A stretch of DNA of 64,000 nucleotides from Thalassobacterium sedimentorum (GTDB lineage: Bacteria > Verrucomicrobiota > Verrucomicrobiia > Opitutales > Coraliomargaritaceae). Shown one piece after another: positions 9,161 through 17,950 of this stretch; within the stretch, counting starts at the first letter, position 1, and every line of letters starts with the position of its first letter. Made by a program: the position numbers and the translations under genes. The notes below the pieces were generated by a model, which saw only the letters and a program-made list of their open reading frames with translations, did no database searches and was not told where the DNA came from. The DNA is taken from positions 240,051-304,050 of the forward strand of contig NZ_JARXIC010000001.1 in assembly GCF_031127905.1 (NCBI RefSeq), read 5' to 3'.

Positions 9161-11433
9161 GAGTCGTTAGTGTCTCCTTGTTTCATGTTCACCGGATTCG
9201 AAGTATAGACATACTTAGGTGAACCATAATAATTTTCGTATCGGGCATCCGCTTGCACCCCCCGAAATGCCCATGGACCAGAGTCGTCCCGTTCATGCAT
9301 CCAAAACTCTTTACCGGCACTCACTGGAAACTCATATTGCCCGCAGCGGTTACGAAGGCACTTCTGGAAGTTACCGGATTGATCCTTGAGTAGCGGGTCG
9401 ACGAAATCGCAACGCAGACGACACAAACCATCTACAAGGCATTTGATGTAGACCAAACGGGTCTTCTTTTGTTCGCGGATCGCACTGATTCGATAGCCCC
9501 CTTCTGCGGCGAGCCCCACAAATGTAGCGTTCTCCCAATCAGAAGGAATCGCAGGAAACACCGAGATTTCTCCTCGTGAACTCTGGAGTAACATTTCATG
9601 GAGGGCATCTGCACCATGTAAGGGAGTCTCGATCACCGGCCCTTTTTCTGTGTACATGGTGTTCGGCTTTAGAAAGCGATCCAATAGTATATTCAGACAA
9701 GCAAGAGCGGATCCCCCTTCTTTCAAATGCGCATATGCTGCCGCCGCATAGGTGAACGAGAACCCTGTCAGAGCACCTCCTAGTCCCAACCAATGCTCCA
9801 GTGACTGTTTCCAAAGCTTACTTTCTTTAGCTGAAGCAGGATCGATGACAAATAAAGGATAGCCTGCCATCAGATGAGAAAAATGGCGGTGTCCATGATT
9901 CAGCGAAAGGTCCGCACCAATCCGATAACCAGTCGAATCGACAGGAAAATCAACCAAGCGCTCCAAAACATTCTGCCACTGCTGAACCTTCTCCGCGTCG
10001 ATAGCCAAAGTTTCGGCAGATTCAATCAAAACGCGACACCCCCAACGCAACAAAGCCAAATCGTAGTGACAATCTCTGGTCCCACAATTTTGATGACCAG
10101 AGAACTCAGGCGAGATCGTCGCGGGCAGATGCAAACGTCCATCGTCCCCCGCTTCCAAAACATGTAGATACAGCTGAATGGCTCTAAAGAGCGCCGGATA
10201 CAGTACACGTTTTAAGAAAGCCGTATCCATATCCATACGGTAATGACGCCAGAGACAGAGGCAAAGCCAAGCTAAGTTGCCCAATTCGTCTCCCGGCCCT
10301 GTCGAAGCCAGCATATCCACACTCCCCGCACGACCGAGTGCGGCTGAGTCATGGCGCCACTGCTCAGGTGCGTTGGCGATCAAATTGTCAAAATGAGATT
10401 CAACCGCACGTGACAACGATTCAGCCAATACATGGCGATTCGAAGCATAATATGGAGCATAACTAAACTGCGCATTGAGGTTCCACCAGTTACCCGGCCA
10501 GGGAGTTCGAGTCATCCAAGGTCCTAAAATATCGAGCAATGGTGCATCGGCTCGAGTCGCAGACCCCATTTTATAGATTTGTATCCAATAGAACCCTTCA
10601 AGCCGTGTATCCGGAATGGATAAGAAACTTGCCGGGTAATAATCAGACCACCAATTCCGGTGTTTGGAAAGTAATTCCTGCCAAGCCGTCTTCACCGCGG
10701 AATCGATACGCTGGTAAGCGATTTCACGGGCTTCTTGTGAACCATGGTCAACTTCAACAACAATCCAAAAACGTCTATGATCTTTTGAGATCACTGCCTC
10801 ATACCATGCAGTCACGCATTCACCACCGGTCAATAGCGGTTGAACATGCATGTGGACTCCATTCTTTACCAATTTGATTGGCTCAGGAGGATGTGGTATT
10901 TTTGATCGAGACGCTTCATCACGAAACTCATCAAAAGCACTCACACCTGACTTCGGATGAAAATCAAAGCTCGGCAGCTCAGTACATTCCGAATAATCTA
11001 AGTCGACAACAAGTATCCGCTGAGTGGCATGTACAAAGGAATTAATACGGATGCTGCCATTAGAGGAGACGATCTCGCCAGTCAGCTCTGCCTGCCATAG
11101 GTCCAAACGCATCCGGCTCGCTTCCCAGCCAATCACTCCCTTTGGATCCAGCAGAAAATCACCAATAAGAAGACGTGGCTCTAAATATTGAGACCGATCC
11201 CCCTGCGCGGTGGCCCCAGCCAAACCAAGTTCCCATCGAACTTGGTTTGATTTTAAACGGTGTATGTCATCACCACCGCTGTATATCATAGCACCGAGAT
11301 GCCCATCCCCCAAAAACGCGCCCTCCCCCCAGGATTGAGGCAGATACTCCCATACTGGATCATGTTGACGGAGAAAATCAGGCCATTCTATCAGATCCTG
11401 AACTTCGACAATCTCTGCCTGTGGAGCATGCAT
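9157..11433 (-). CDS. Cytoplasmic GH95-like glycoside hydrolase
   Basis: 758 residues with no signal peptide (MHAPQAEIVEVQDLIEWPDF). The architecture follows GH95: an N-terminal beta-sandwich (EGAFLGDGHLGAMIYSGGDD near 37-55), a linker, an (alpha/alpha)6 barrel from about 285 with NWWNLNAQFSYAPYY, TISPEFSGHQ, NHGHRHFSHLMAGYPLF, and a C-terminal sandwich containing GEISVFPAIPSDWENATFVG. GH95 enzymes are inverting alpha-L-fucosidases or alpha-L-galactosidases. The Asn-x-Asn pair (318/320) and Glu443 in SPE appear kept, but the usual QIDGNFG-type segment is replaced by IETPLHGADALHEML (601-615), so the catalytic base may differ and specificity is uncertain. It starts 21 bases after the beta-helix gene and overlaps the symporter by ATGA, so the symporter and this enzyme form a natural import-and-cleave unit. 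Confidence 0.85.
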   Translation of the reverse strand: MHAPQAEIVEVQDLIEWPDFLRQHDPVWEYLPQSWGEGAFLGDGHLGAMIYSGGDDIHRLKSNQVRWELGLAGATAQGDRSQYLEPRLLIGDFLLDPKGVIGWEASRMRLDLWQAELTGEIVSSNGSIRINSFVHATQRILVVDLDYSECTELPSFDFHPKSGVSAFDEFRDEASRSKIPHPPEPIKLVKNGVHMHVQPLLTGGECVTAWYEAVISKDHRRFWIVVEVDHGSQEAREIAYQRIDSAVKTAWQELLSKHRNWWSDYYPASFLSIPDTRLEGFYWIQIYKMGSATRADAPLLDILGPWMTRTPWPGNWWNLNAQFSYAPYYASNRHVLAESLSRAVESHFDNLIANAPEQWRHDSAALGRAGSVDMLASTGPGDELGNLAWLCLCLWRHYRMDMDTAFLKRVLYPALFRAIQLYLHVLEAGDDGRLHLPATISPEFSGHQNCGTRDCHYDLALLRWGCRVLIESAETLAIDAEKVQQWQNVLERLVDFPVDSTGYRIGADLSLNHGHRHFSHLMAGYPLFVIDPASAKESKLWKQSLEHWLGLGGALTGFSFTYAAAAYAHLKEGGSALACLNILLDRFLKPNTMYTEKGPVIETPLHGADALHEMLLQSSRGEISVFPAIPSDWENATFVGLAAEGGYRISAIREQKKTRLVYIKCLVDGLCRLRCDFVDPLLKDQSGNFQKCLRNRCGQYEFPVSAGKEFWMHERDDSGPWAFRGVQADARYENYYGSPKYVYTSNPVNMKQGDTNDS

Positions 11434-11454
11434 ATTCAGTGTAGTACCCGTGAA

Positions 11455-14388
11455 CTAGTATCGTCCAATGTATAGAAAAGGAACTTGTTGGAGCTCAGGG
11501 ATGGCCTCAAATAAGCCGCATGCCGGATTGACAATAAAGCGGCCGCTATCGGGATCATAGTGCCCCGGACGTTGCGAGAGCTCCAAATTGTTCTCCACCC
11601 AGCCAACTGCACGCATCGAATCGTGAATTCCAGTCGCTCCCATGATAATTGGCGACTGATAACGTGCGTTGTCTTTGATCACAGAATACTTCGGCTTATT
11701 GGGCTCATCTTGTAAAATTGAAGGTAATCGAGGATATGCCTTTTTCCACACTTCAGTCATATAGGGACTCGATTTAAGGTCCTGATTCAAGGTGCCCCAG
11801 CTCACTTTACCCCAAGTCTGAAATGCTGAAGTCATATCGGTCGCACGCATCGTGTTTTCTACATCGATAAAAATATTGTGCTGAGCCCGATTTTCACGAC
11901 CACCATTGAACATCAGTCCCTGCGCCACATTAATGAATACATTTCCAGTCACAGTCGTTCCACTGAAACCGTCATCCAAATAAATTCCGGATACGCGGTG
12001 GGTTCCATTACGGTAGCCTGTAATGTCCCGGAAGAGATTATGACGAATGACGGTGCCGCGCGAGGTCCAGGAGCGACCACCATAAATTGCAGCCATATCA
12101 TCTGTTTCGCGGCTGACGTCGTAGATGTGGTTGAGCTCAATCAGGTGATTATTACCGCTAATCGCGAGCCCCAGATGCGCACCATAATTCACTTCACAAT
12201 GAGCCACATATTGCCCCACACCATTGATACTGATCGCAGCCTGGTAAGTTTTCTCGATGCGCGCGTAATGGTGTATGTGTGAATTGATAACGACGTTTTC
12301 ACCATCAATCAACAAGGCTCTGTTACCTCCATCCAGACGAATTCCCATTCGTCCAGTTTGAAAAACTTCGCCATTCTGAAAGCGATTTCGTAGTCCGTCC
12401 AAACGAATACCGGTACCACCGACATTCCCAATTCGGCAATGATCAAAGACGACCTCAGTCCCCTGTTTTACCTGAATGCCATCGGCGCGCGTGCCAACGA
12501 ATTCGATACCTTCGAATCGGACATATGACACTTGATCCATCTTCAATAATGGCTGATCCATCAAGGAAAGATCAATGGTCGCAGTGGATGACTCATTCAG
12601 TGGATACAAATAAAGCACTCCGCTATGACGATCCAAATACCATTCTCCCGGGACATCCAATTCGGATAAGGCATTGTAAGCAAAGTAGCGTTGACCAGTC
12701 TTCACGGCATACGCGGATGGCTGCAAACTTTGAACAGTGCTTTGATCAACATCCACTTCGGCCACGCTCAAGGCTTGGTCAGACCAATTAAAGAACCAGT
12801 AACCGTAGAGCCTCAGGTCGCTCTCCTCTTTCCACTGAGGCAAACGCTCAGGGGCATCCACCTCAAAAATAAATCCTTTGGGCGGATTATTGCGCTCTGC
12901 AGGTGGCACATATTTTTCAGTATTCTTCGAATCATCCATCCAATCCCGAATCCGATCACCGCGCTCGATGATCTTACCGGTCAGGGCAAATCCTTCATTC
13001 GGCCAGCGTGCCAAGGTCATGGGAACTTCATCAAAAAACAATTCGGGAGCCTGAGTCCCACTACGCCATTGGGTTTGCTCCTGCAGCGCGCTCATACTGT
13101 GTCCATACAGAGGCAATTCTCCATACTCAGTAATTCCCTTGGATTTCAAATCCAACTGTAGCACCGATCCACGGGACACATTCGGTAAACGTCGCAAGAT
13201 CGCTGAATCCTGAACCGGACGAAAATCTGATAGTTGGAAACTTCGACCACCAATCAGGCGAACTGTACTGCCCGGAGCAGCCCGATAAACTACTGGACGA
13301 TTCCACTCACCGGAATCATCCGATGTCAGTTTAAATGTGCTTTCCCGATTGTAGATGCCTCCGGCCAACTCAACTACGACACCCTCTTCTGGATATCGGC
13401 CGCTGCGATTCCACTCTCGAATACGGTCACGAGCGGCCTCCAAGCTCGAATAAGGTCGCAACTGACTACCATCTCCACTGCCTTCAGCGGCTGCATCGAC
13501 CCAAATTGTTTGCTGCACCGGAGTCTCCTCGGTCGAAGCGATTTTGCGCAATTCACCAGCCAGGCTAAGGTCAATGCCTGTTTCCACAAGAACTTTGCCA
13601 ATTAGAATTGTGCCCTCACCAGACTGAGTATTCGGAATAAACCGAATCGAACTAAAATCTTTTAGTTTATGACGAAGCGGCAAGCTCTCCACTCGCACAG
13701 GCTCCCCACCATACTCGGATAAAGTCACGGTATAATAGCCCACATCAGCCGGCCAAATCAACAACTCCGCCTGATACCATTTACCCGTTTGAACTGGAGC
13801 CACAAGCTGTCCGTCCGCGGATCCAGTGCGATTGATCGCATTGCGGCCTGGAATCGTCGTCGGATAATTATTGTTGTTCAAAGTGAAGAAAAGCCCCCGA
13901 GTCCCTTCAGAATCCTCAAGCACAAAGGTTGGCTGATTGGTGGAGTGCCCTTCCAAACGAAAATCAAAAGTCACACGCAAGGCATCCTGTACCGTCGATG
14001 CAAAACGGCCACGCAAACTCGCTCCACTCGCTTGAGCATTGTTATCTTCAAGGCGAAGCACTGCAAAATCGGGACTGAATGGTGAAGCTTGATTAGAATC
14101 GATTTGTAGCGACTGACTTTTGGACTCAGGAAGAACTTCCCAAGATGGCGACAGACCACCCTCTGTGGAGTCATTGGCCCACGAGCTTTGTAAAAGTATG
14201 TTGGTCGAAATCTTTCCGACGACTGCTTGAGTAACTTTAGTGCTTTCAACTAATTCAACAATCGTCGGTGAGTCGACGACCGGGATCTCCTCAACAGGCT
14301 CGGTCGTCGAAGAATCGGAACATCCCGAGAAAAGCCCGACAGCCGAAATCAATAGTGGCAGAGTGTATATGGTTTTTAATTGCTTCAT
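11455..14388 (-). CDS. Secreted lipoprotein with beta-sandwich plus parallel beta-helix (GH141-like)
   Basis: 977 residues from ATG 14388, chosen because it gives a lipoprotein signal (YTLPLLISAVGLFSGCSDSS, Cys in the LFSGC lipobox). Residues about 50-270 form a jelly-roll module (RVTFDFRLEGHSTNQPTFVL, TGKWYQAELLIWPADVG). From about 280 the protein has IWVDAAAEGSGDGSQLRPYS, SLEAARDRIREWNRSGRYPE and VVELAGGIYNRESTFKL, then a right-handed parallel beta-helix with repeated GI.L.....N and NHIYDVSRETDDMAAIYGGR. This is the layout of GH141-like enzymes, a family that includes alpha-L-fucosidase and xylanase activities; that assignment is from pattern memory, not a search. It is a tandem paralogue of the downstream-numbered gene at 14429-16657, from which it differs mainly by the extra N-terminal module. 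Second gene of the fucosidase operon. Confidence 0.8.
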   Translation of the reverse strand: MKQLKTIYTLPLLISAVGLFSGCSDSSTTEPVEEIPVVDSPTIVELVESTKVTQAVVGKISTNILLQSSWANDSTEGGLSPSWEVLPESKSQSLQIDSNQASPFSPDFAVLRLEDNNAQASGASLRGRFASTVQDALRVTFDFRLEGHSTNQPTFVLEDSEGTRGLFFTLNNNNYPTTIPGRNAINRTGSADGQLVAPVQTGKWYQAELLIWPADVGYYTVTLSEYGGEPVRVESLPLRHKLKDFSSIRFIPNTQSGEGTILIGKVLVETGIDLSLAGELRKIASTEETPVQQTIWVDAAAEGSGDGSQLRPYSSLEAARDRIREWNRSGRYPEEGVVVELAGGIYNRESTFKLTSDDSGEWNRPVVYRAAPGSTVRLIGGRSFQLSDFRPVQDSAILRRLPNVSRGSVLQLDLKSKGITEYGELPLYGHSMSALQEQTQWRSGTQAPELFFDEVPMTLARWPNEGFALTGKIIERGDRIRDWMDDSKNTEKYVPPAERNNPPKGFIFEVDAPERLPQWKEESDLRLYGYWFFNWSDQALSVAEVDVDQSTVQSLQPSAYAVKTGQRYFAYNALSELDVPGEWYLDRHSGVLYLYPLNESSTATIDLSLMDQPLLKMDQVSYVRFEGIEFVGTRADGIQVKQGTEVVFDHCRIGNVGGTGIRLDGLRNRFQNGEVFQTGRMGIRLDGGNRALLIDGENVVINSHIHHYARIEKTYQAAISINGVGQYVAHCEVNYGAHLGLAISGNNHLIELNHIYDVSRETDDMAAIYGGRSWTSRGTVIRHNLFRDITGYRNGTHRVSGIYLDDGFSGTTVTGNVFINVAQGLMFNGGRENRAQHNIFIDVENTMRATDMTSAFQTWGKVSWGTLNQDLKSSPYMTEVWKKAYPRLPSILQDEPNKPKYSVIKDNARYQSPIIMGATGIHDSMRAVGWVENNLELSQRPGHYDPDSGRFIVNPACGLFEAIPELQQVPFLYIGRY

Positions 14389-14428
14389 GTTTTTAAATGA
14401 AAATAGGCAGATAACCAAGACGAAGGCT

Positions 14429-16657
14429 TCACTCGAGGAGCCCCATCAAATTAAATTCAATCGGTTGAAAATCAGGTATTTGCGAGTATATGCGCGAGCC
14501 CTTGCTTAAATTAAAATCTCCCGATTTGATATCCTTGAACAGATTCGAATCTGGTTGCGTTACCAGATTATCTTCAATCGTCAGCAAACCACGAATGTCG
14601 GACAAGGTCAGATCATCGTCAAAGGTCCGCAGCCAAATGCGAAGGACCTCATTCCCCTGAACAACAACATTCTTTCGGATGACGTTGTATTTTGGTAACT
14701 TGGGCTCATCCTCTAGAATATTAGAAAGTTCAGGATACTTACCGTAGATCTCAGAATCCCAAGGAACCGCGTTTCCCGCCTGCAACTCTACATCATCCCG
14801 CCGGGGATCTTCTTTTAAACCAAAAGCATGCGTCGCCCAATGTGAACGATTACTCGGCATCAAACCCCATGTCGTCAAGAGAACCGGTGAATAGGAAACA
14901 TTGTTCCAATCCCAAACAAAAACATTATTCTCAATTAAGGTATTCCGTCCTCCATTGATCATTACGCCTGTGGGCACCCGCTGAAAAATATTTCCGGAAA
15001 CTTCAGTGCCTGAAAAGAGATCATCGAGGTAAATGCCATAAACCATATGCGCATGCCCCCCATGCAAAAGTGGGATATCATGAATATAGTTGGAACGAAT
15101 GCGGTTGCCGCGGGCAGTTAAATCGCGCCCAGCGTAAATGGCACCCATATCCTGAGCCTGATTCACTACATCATAAATTTCATTGTATTCGATGAGATGA
15201 TCATTCCCCGCAAAAATGATTCCGGCATGTGGACCATCATGTATTTCATTATGTACTATTTTCTGTCCAACTCCACCGATTTGAATGGCTGGCGTATAGG
15301 TTTTGCGCACTCGGGCAAATGAATGAATCAAATTGTTTTCTACCCGATGTTTAGACGCTTCCAAAGTCTGACGGTCCCCGCCTGTGACGATGACAGCGCC
15401 CGCCGATAGGTTACGTAGAGTGCTGTCACGAAGCACATGCTCCGCGCCCCCATTGATCACAACCGCGGTGCCGCCCAAATTCTGAAAGGTGCAGCGAGTG
15501 ATCCGACACCCCTGACCTCCTTGAATTGACATACCTGAACGACGTGATAACTCCATCTGAAACGAATCGAATTCGATATGGCTCGCTTCCTCGAGTTCGA
15601 TCAGATTTTCGCCGAGAACTGATAATTGAATCAATGCATCCTCGTTATCATCTGGCGGGTAGAGATAGAGAATCCCCGTGTTTCGATCTAGATACCATTC
15701 CCCGGGCTGGTCCAATTCTTCCAGAAGATTGTAGACATAAAAGCGTTGTCCAGCCCGAACCCCATAAGCGGATGGTTGCCATGAGTTCAACACCCCACTT
15801 TGAGGATCGACTGACTTCAACTGAACACTTTGGTCTGACCAATCCCAATACCAAAAACCATACAACCGAGCATCCTCCGCATCCTGCCAACGCTTCGCCC
15901 GATCCCCTTCCACACGGATGGAGAACCCCACAGGAGGGTCTTCACGGTCCTCTGGTTCCACGTAGCTCCCTCCGTCAGAACCTTTCATATCATCCATCCA
16001 ATTCCGAATCACCGTTCCATTTCGGATCACTTCGTCAATACGTGCAAAGCCTTCTTCCTGATTCGGCCACCGTGCAGATGTCTGAGCGATTCCGTTATAA
16101 TACAGTTCCGGGGCAGCAATCCCCGTCTTCCACTCAGTGTGAACATTTAAGAACGACATACTGTGGCCGTATAAAGGCATCTCCGGCAGGTGCTCAAAAC
16201 CAATTGCTCTCAAATCAATCGACAAGACCTGATCACGGGCTCCCACTGGAATACGCCCTAGAACCTGAGCATCCTCCACTGGCTTCAAGTCACTCAGCTG
16301 AATACCAACGCCTCCCGTCAAAATGGTTCCACCATTTGGATCTCCCTTCCAGATTACCGTAGCACCCTTGCGCCCCGAATCAACCGAACCAAACTTCAAG
16401 GATGTTTCCAAGTGGTAGATTCCTGCAGCCACATGTATCCGATATGACTCGGTTTCGCTTTGCTCGGCTAGCATCTCACGCACAGCTTCCTGTGCACGTT
16501 GCAGACTAGCAAATGGCCGTTCAACACTCCCATCATCACTATCATCTCCATTTGGAGAGACATAAATTGATGCACCTGATAAGACAGCGCCCAAACTAAA
16601 GTAGATCAAGGCAACAAGAAGACTACGTTCTCTGAGTAATTTAAGGAATAGATTCAT
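14429..16657 (-). CDS. Secreted parallel beta-helix protein (GH141-like), first gene of operon
   Basis: 742 residues from ATG 16657; an in-frame TTG lies 18 bases upstream, but the ATG gives the better signal peptide (RSLLVALIYFSLGAVLSGAS). The mature protein starts directly with IYVSPNGDDSDDGSVERPFA and SLQRAQEAVREMLAEQ, then ILTGGVGIQLSDLKPVED and a long right-handed beta-helix (ITRCTFQNLGGTAVVINGGA; NEIHDGPHAGIIFAGNDHLI; YNEIYDVVNQAQDMGAIYAG). It aligns by eye along its length with residues about 280-977 of the neighbouring protein, including PLYGHSMS and WDWSDQSV/WSDQAL. Proteins of this kind fall in GH141-like families with activity on fucose- or xylose-containing glycans. It opens the operon that ends with GH29, and a palindrome lies 22-41 bases upstream of its start. 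Confidence 0.8.
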   Translation of the reverse strand: MNLFLKLLRERSLLVALIYFSLGAVLSGASIYVSPNGDDSDDGSVERPFASLQRAQEAVREMLAEQSETESYRIHVAAGIYHLETSLKFGSVDSGRKGATVIWKGDPNGGTILTGGVGIQLSDLKPVEDAQVLGRIPVGARDQVLSIDLRAIGFEHLPEMPLYGHSMSFLNVHTEWKTGIAAPELYYNGIAQTSARWPNQEEGFARIDEVIRNGTVIRNWMDDMKGSDGGSYVEPEDREDPPVGFSIRVEGDRAKRWQDAEDARLYGFWYWDWSDQSVQLKSVDPQSGVLNSWQPSAYGVRAGQRFYVYNLLEELDQPGEWYLDRNTGILYLYPPDDNEDALIQLSVLGENLIELEEASHIEFDSFQMELSRRSGMSIQGGQGCRITRCTFQNLGGTAVVINGGAEHVLRDSTLRNLSAGAVIVTGGDRQTLEASKHRVENNLIHSFARVRKTYTPAIQIGGVGQKIVHNEIHDGPHAGIIFAGNDHLIEYNEIYDVVNQAQDMGAIYAGRDLTARGNRIRSNYIHDIPLLHGGHAHMVYGIYLDDLFSGTEVSGNIFQRVPTGVMINGGRNTLIENNVFVWDWNNVSYSPVLLTTWGLMPSNRSHWATHAFGLKEDPRRDDVELQAGNAVPWDSEIYGKYPELSNILEDEPKLPKYNVIRKNVVVQGNEVLRIWLRTFDDDLTLSDIRGLLTIEDNLVTQPDSNLFKDIKSGDFNLSKGSRIYSQIPDFQPIEFNLMGLLE

Positions 16658-16678
16658 CGGGATAACGGCGATCAAACC

Positions 16679-16698
16679 GAGACAAATCGGTTTGTCTC
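16679..16698. promoter_or_regulatory. Palindromic operator candidate before the fucosidase operon
   Basis: A 20-base inverted repeat with perfect 8-base arms GAGACAAA and TTTGTCTC around TCGG. It ends 22 bases upstream of the ATG at 16657, the first gene of the seven-gene operon, so it lies in the leader or promoter. The near-symmetric AAA-YCGR-TTT core resembles LacI/GalR-type operators. It could instead act as a short RNA hairpin. The nearest regulator gene is the LacI at 16796, which is separated from this site by only about 100 bases. Confidence 0.55.
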
Positions 16699-16795
16699 AG
16701 TGTCAATCCACAGACTTAAGTAAGTTACATAATAGGCAACAATAATAAATACATTGATGCGTCATTTAAAGTTACAATAAATCCTACAAACACAA

Positions 16796-17866
16796 TCACG
16801 CACAGTCCATCAGTTTAGGCGCGACCATGAGTGTGATTCGATCCGAAGGAAGATTCAACGCACGATAGATCAGCCGATCCACACTAGTGCAAATGATCTC
16901 CTGAAAACATAGGTCGATGAGCACTGGACGAGGCACTAACCCGCCGACATAGTGCTGAGTCGCTCCAGCCACAACGAGATACACCAGTCCATCCTGCAGT
17001 AAGTGCTCTCGACAAAGTGCATGGTGCAACTCAAGAGCATAATCTTCCAAAGTCAGGAACACGCCCACAGGCCCTGCACTCGTAGCTGCCATTTGCCTCA
17101 CTGCGGCAGCGACTTCCGCAATCTGCTCAAATACGCTTAAGGGACTCGGCCACATCCGCTCCGCACGCCCATGCGACATCATCTTAGCAAAGGAGACCGT
17201 TGAAAAACCTTGATCCTGAGCGCGATCCAAGAAGGCTCGTCCTCGAACTAACAGAGCTTCATGAAAGTCATGATTGGCTGACACCGCAACAAACTGGCGA
17301 CAGCCCAATTCCGCCAATGCATGATACGCCATCGCGCCTACCGCCACATCATTTGTTGTTGCATGATCCACTGTATCCACCGGGTGCCCAGGGGTAAACA
17401 GTTGGACACAGGGCAGAATTTCCGCTAGACGGGCAATTGCCTCACGTTGCGAGTCCAGACGCTCAGCCACCATTAGAATAGCACCATCCATTTGACAACT
17501 GTGCACACAATGCGGGATATCCTTAACACTAGACATCTGATCCAAAAGTAAATTCAATTGACGCGCGCGACAGGCCATTTGCAGCTTATCAATGACCGAG
17601 ATCATAATGGGCTCCTGCAGCAAGTGAGAAGTCGCCCCGATAATAATCAGCGCGATGGTTCCATTTTCGAGCTGAGGAGTGCGCCCCAGTTTCGGCTTTG
17701 GCCCAGGACGCCTCAACGAAGGGACATAACCGACCCGCTCCATAGCACGCCGCACACGCTCCTTCGTATCAACCTCAACCAAGAAACTTCCATTAATCAC
17801 TCGAGACACGGTTGCTCTCGAAACCTTCGCAATTCGAGCGACATCTTCAATGCGGACCTTTTCCAT
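16796..17866 (-). CDS. LacI-family transcriptional regulator
   Basis: 356 residues. The N-terminal helix-turn-helix is canonical: IEDVARIAKVSRATVSRVIN within residues 5-25, followed by a hinge-like region that is unusually basic and Pro-rich (RRPGPKPKLGRTPQ). Residues about 70-356 form the sugar-binding core (GTIALIIIGATSHLLQEPIM; DHATTNDVAVGAMAYHALAE; GRAFLDRAQDQG). It closely parallels the 355-residue regulator at 24520-25587, with the same RRPGP.P hinge, TVNDVAVGALAY-type segment and VRGRAFLDR segment. It sits between the fucosidase operon (which begins 139 bases further along) and the GH2/symporter pair, all on the same strand, so it may control either or both. An inverted repeat lies just upstream of its start. 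Confidence 0.92.
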   Translation of the reverse strand: MEKVRIEDVARIAKVSRATVSRVINGSFLVEVDTKERVRRAMERVGYVPSLRRPGPKPKLGRTPQLENGTIALIIIGATSHLLQEPIMISVIDKLQMACRARQLNLLLDQMSSVKDIPHCVHSCQMDGAILMVAERLDSQREAIARLAEILPCVQLFTPGHPVDTVDHATTNDVAVGAMAYHALAELGCRQFVAVSANHDFHEALLVRGRAFLDRAQDQGFSTVSFAKMMSHGRAERMWPSPLSVFEQIAEVAAAVRQMAATSAGPVGVFLTLEDYALELHHALCREHLLQDGLVYLVVAGATQHYVGGLVPRPVLIDLCFQEIICTSVDRLIYRALNLPSDRITLMVAPKLMDCA

Positions 17867-17884
17867 AAATCAACCAAACATCCA

Positions 17885-17907
17885 TTTACATTATTCCACA
17901 ATGTAAA
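17885..17907. promoter_or_regulatory. Inverted repeat upstream of LacI gene
   Basis: Perfect 8-base arms TTTACATT and AATGTAAA separated by seven bases (ATTCCAC), starting 19 bases upstream of the LacI start at 17866. The position suits autoregulation. The seven-base spacer is longer than in typical LacI operators, so another regulator is possible. Confidence 0.45.
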
Positions 17908-17950
17908 ATCAATCTCCTAGCGAATCGCATCAACCTAAGACATCCGCCCC

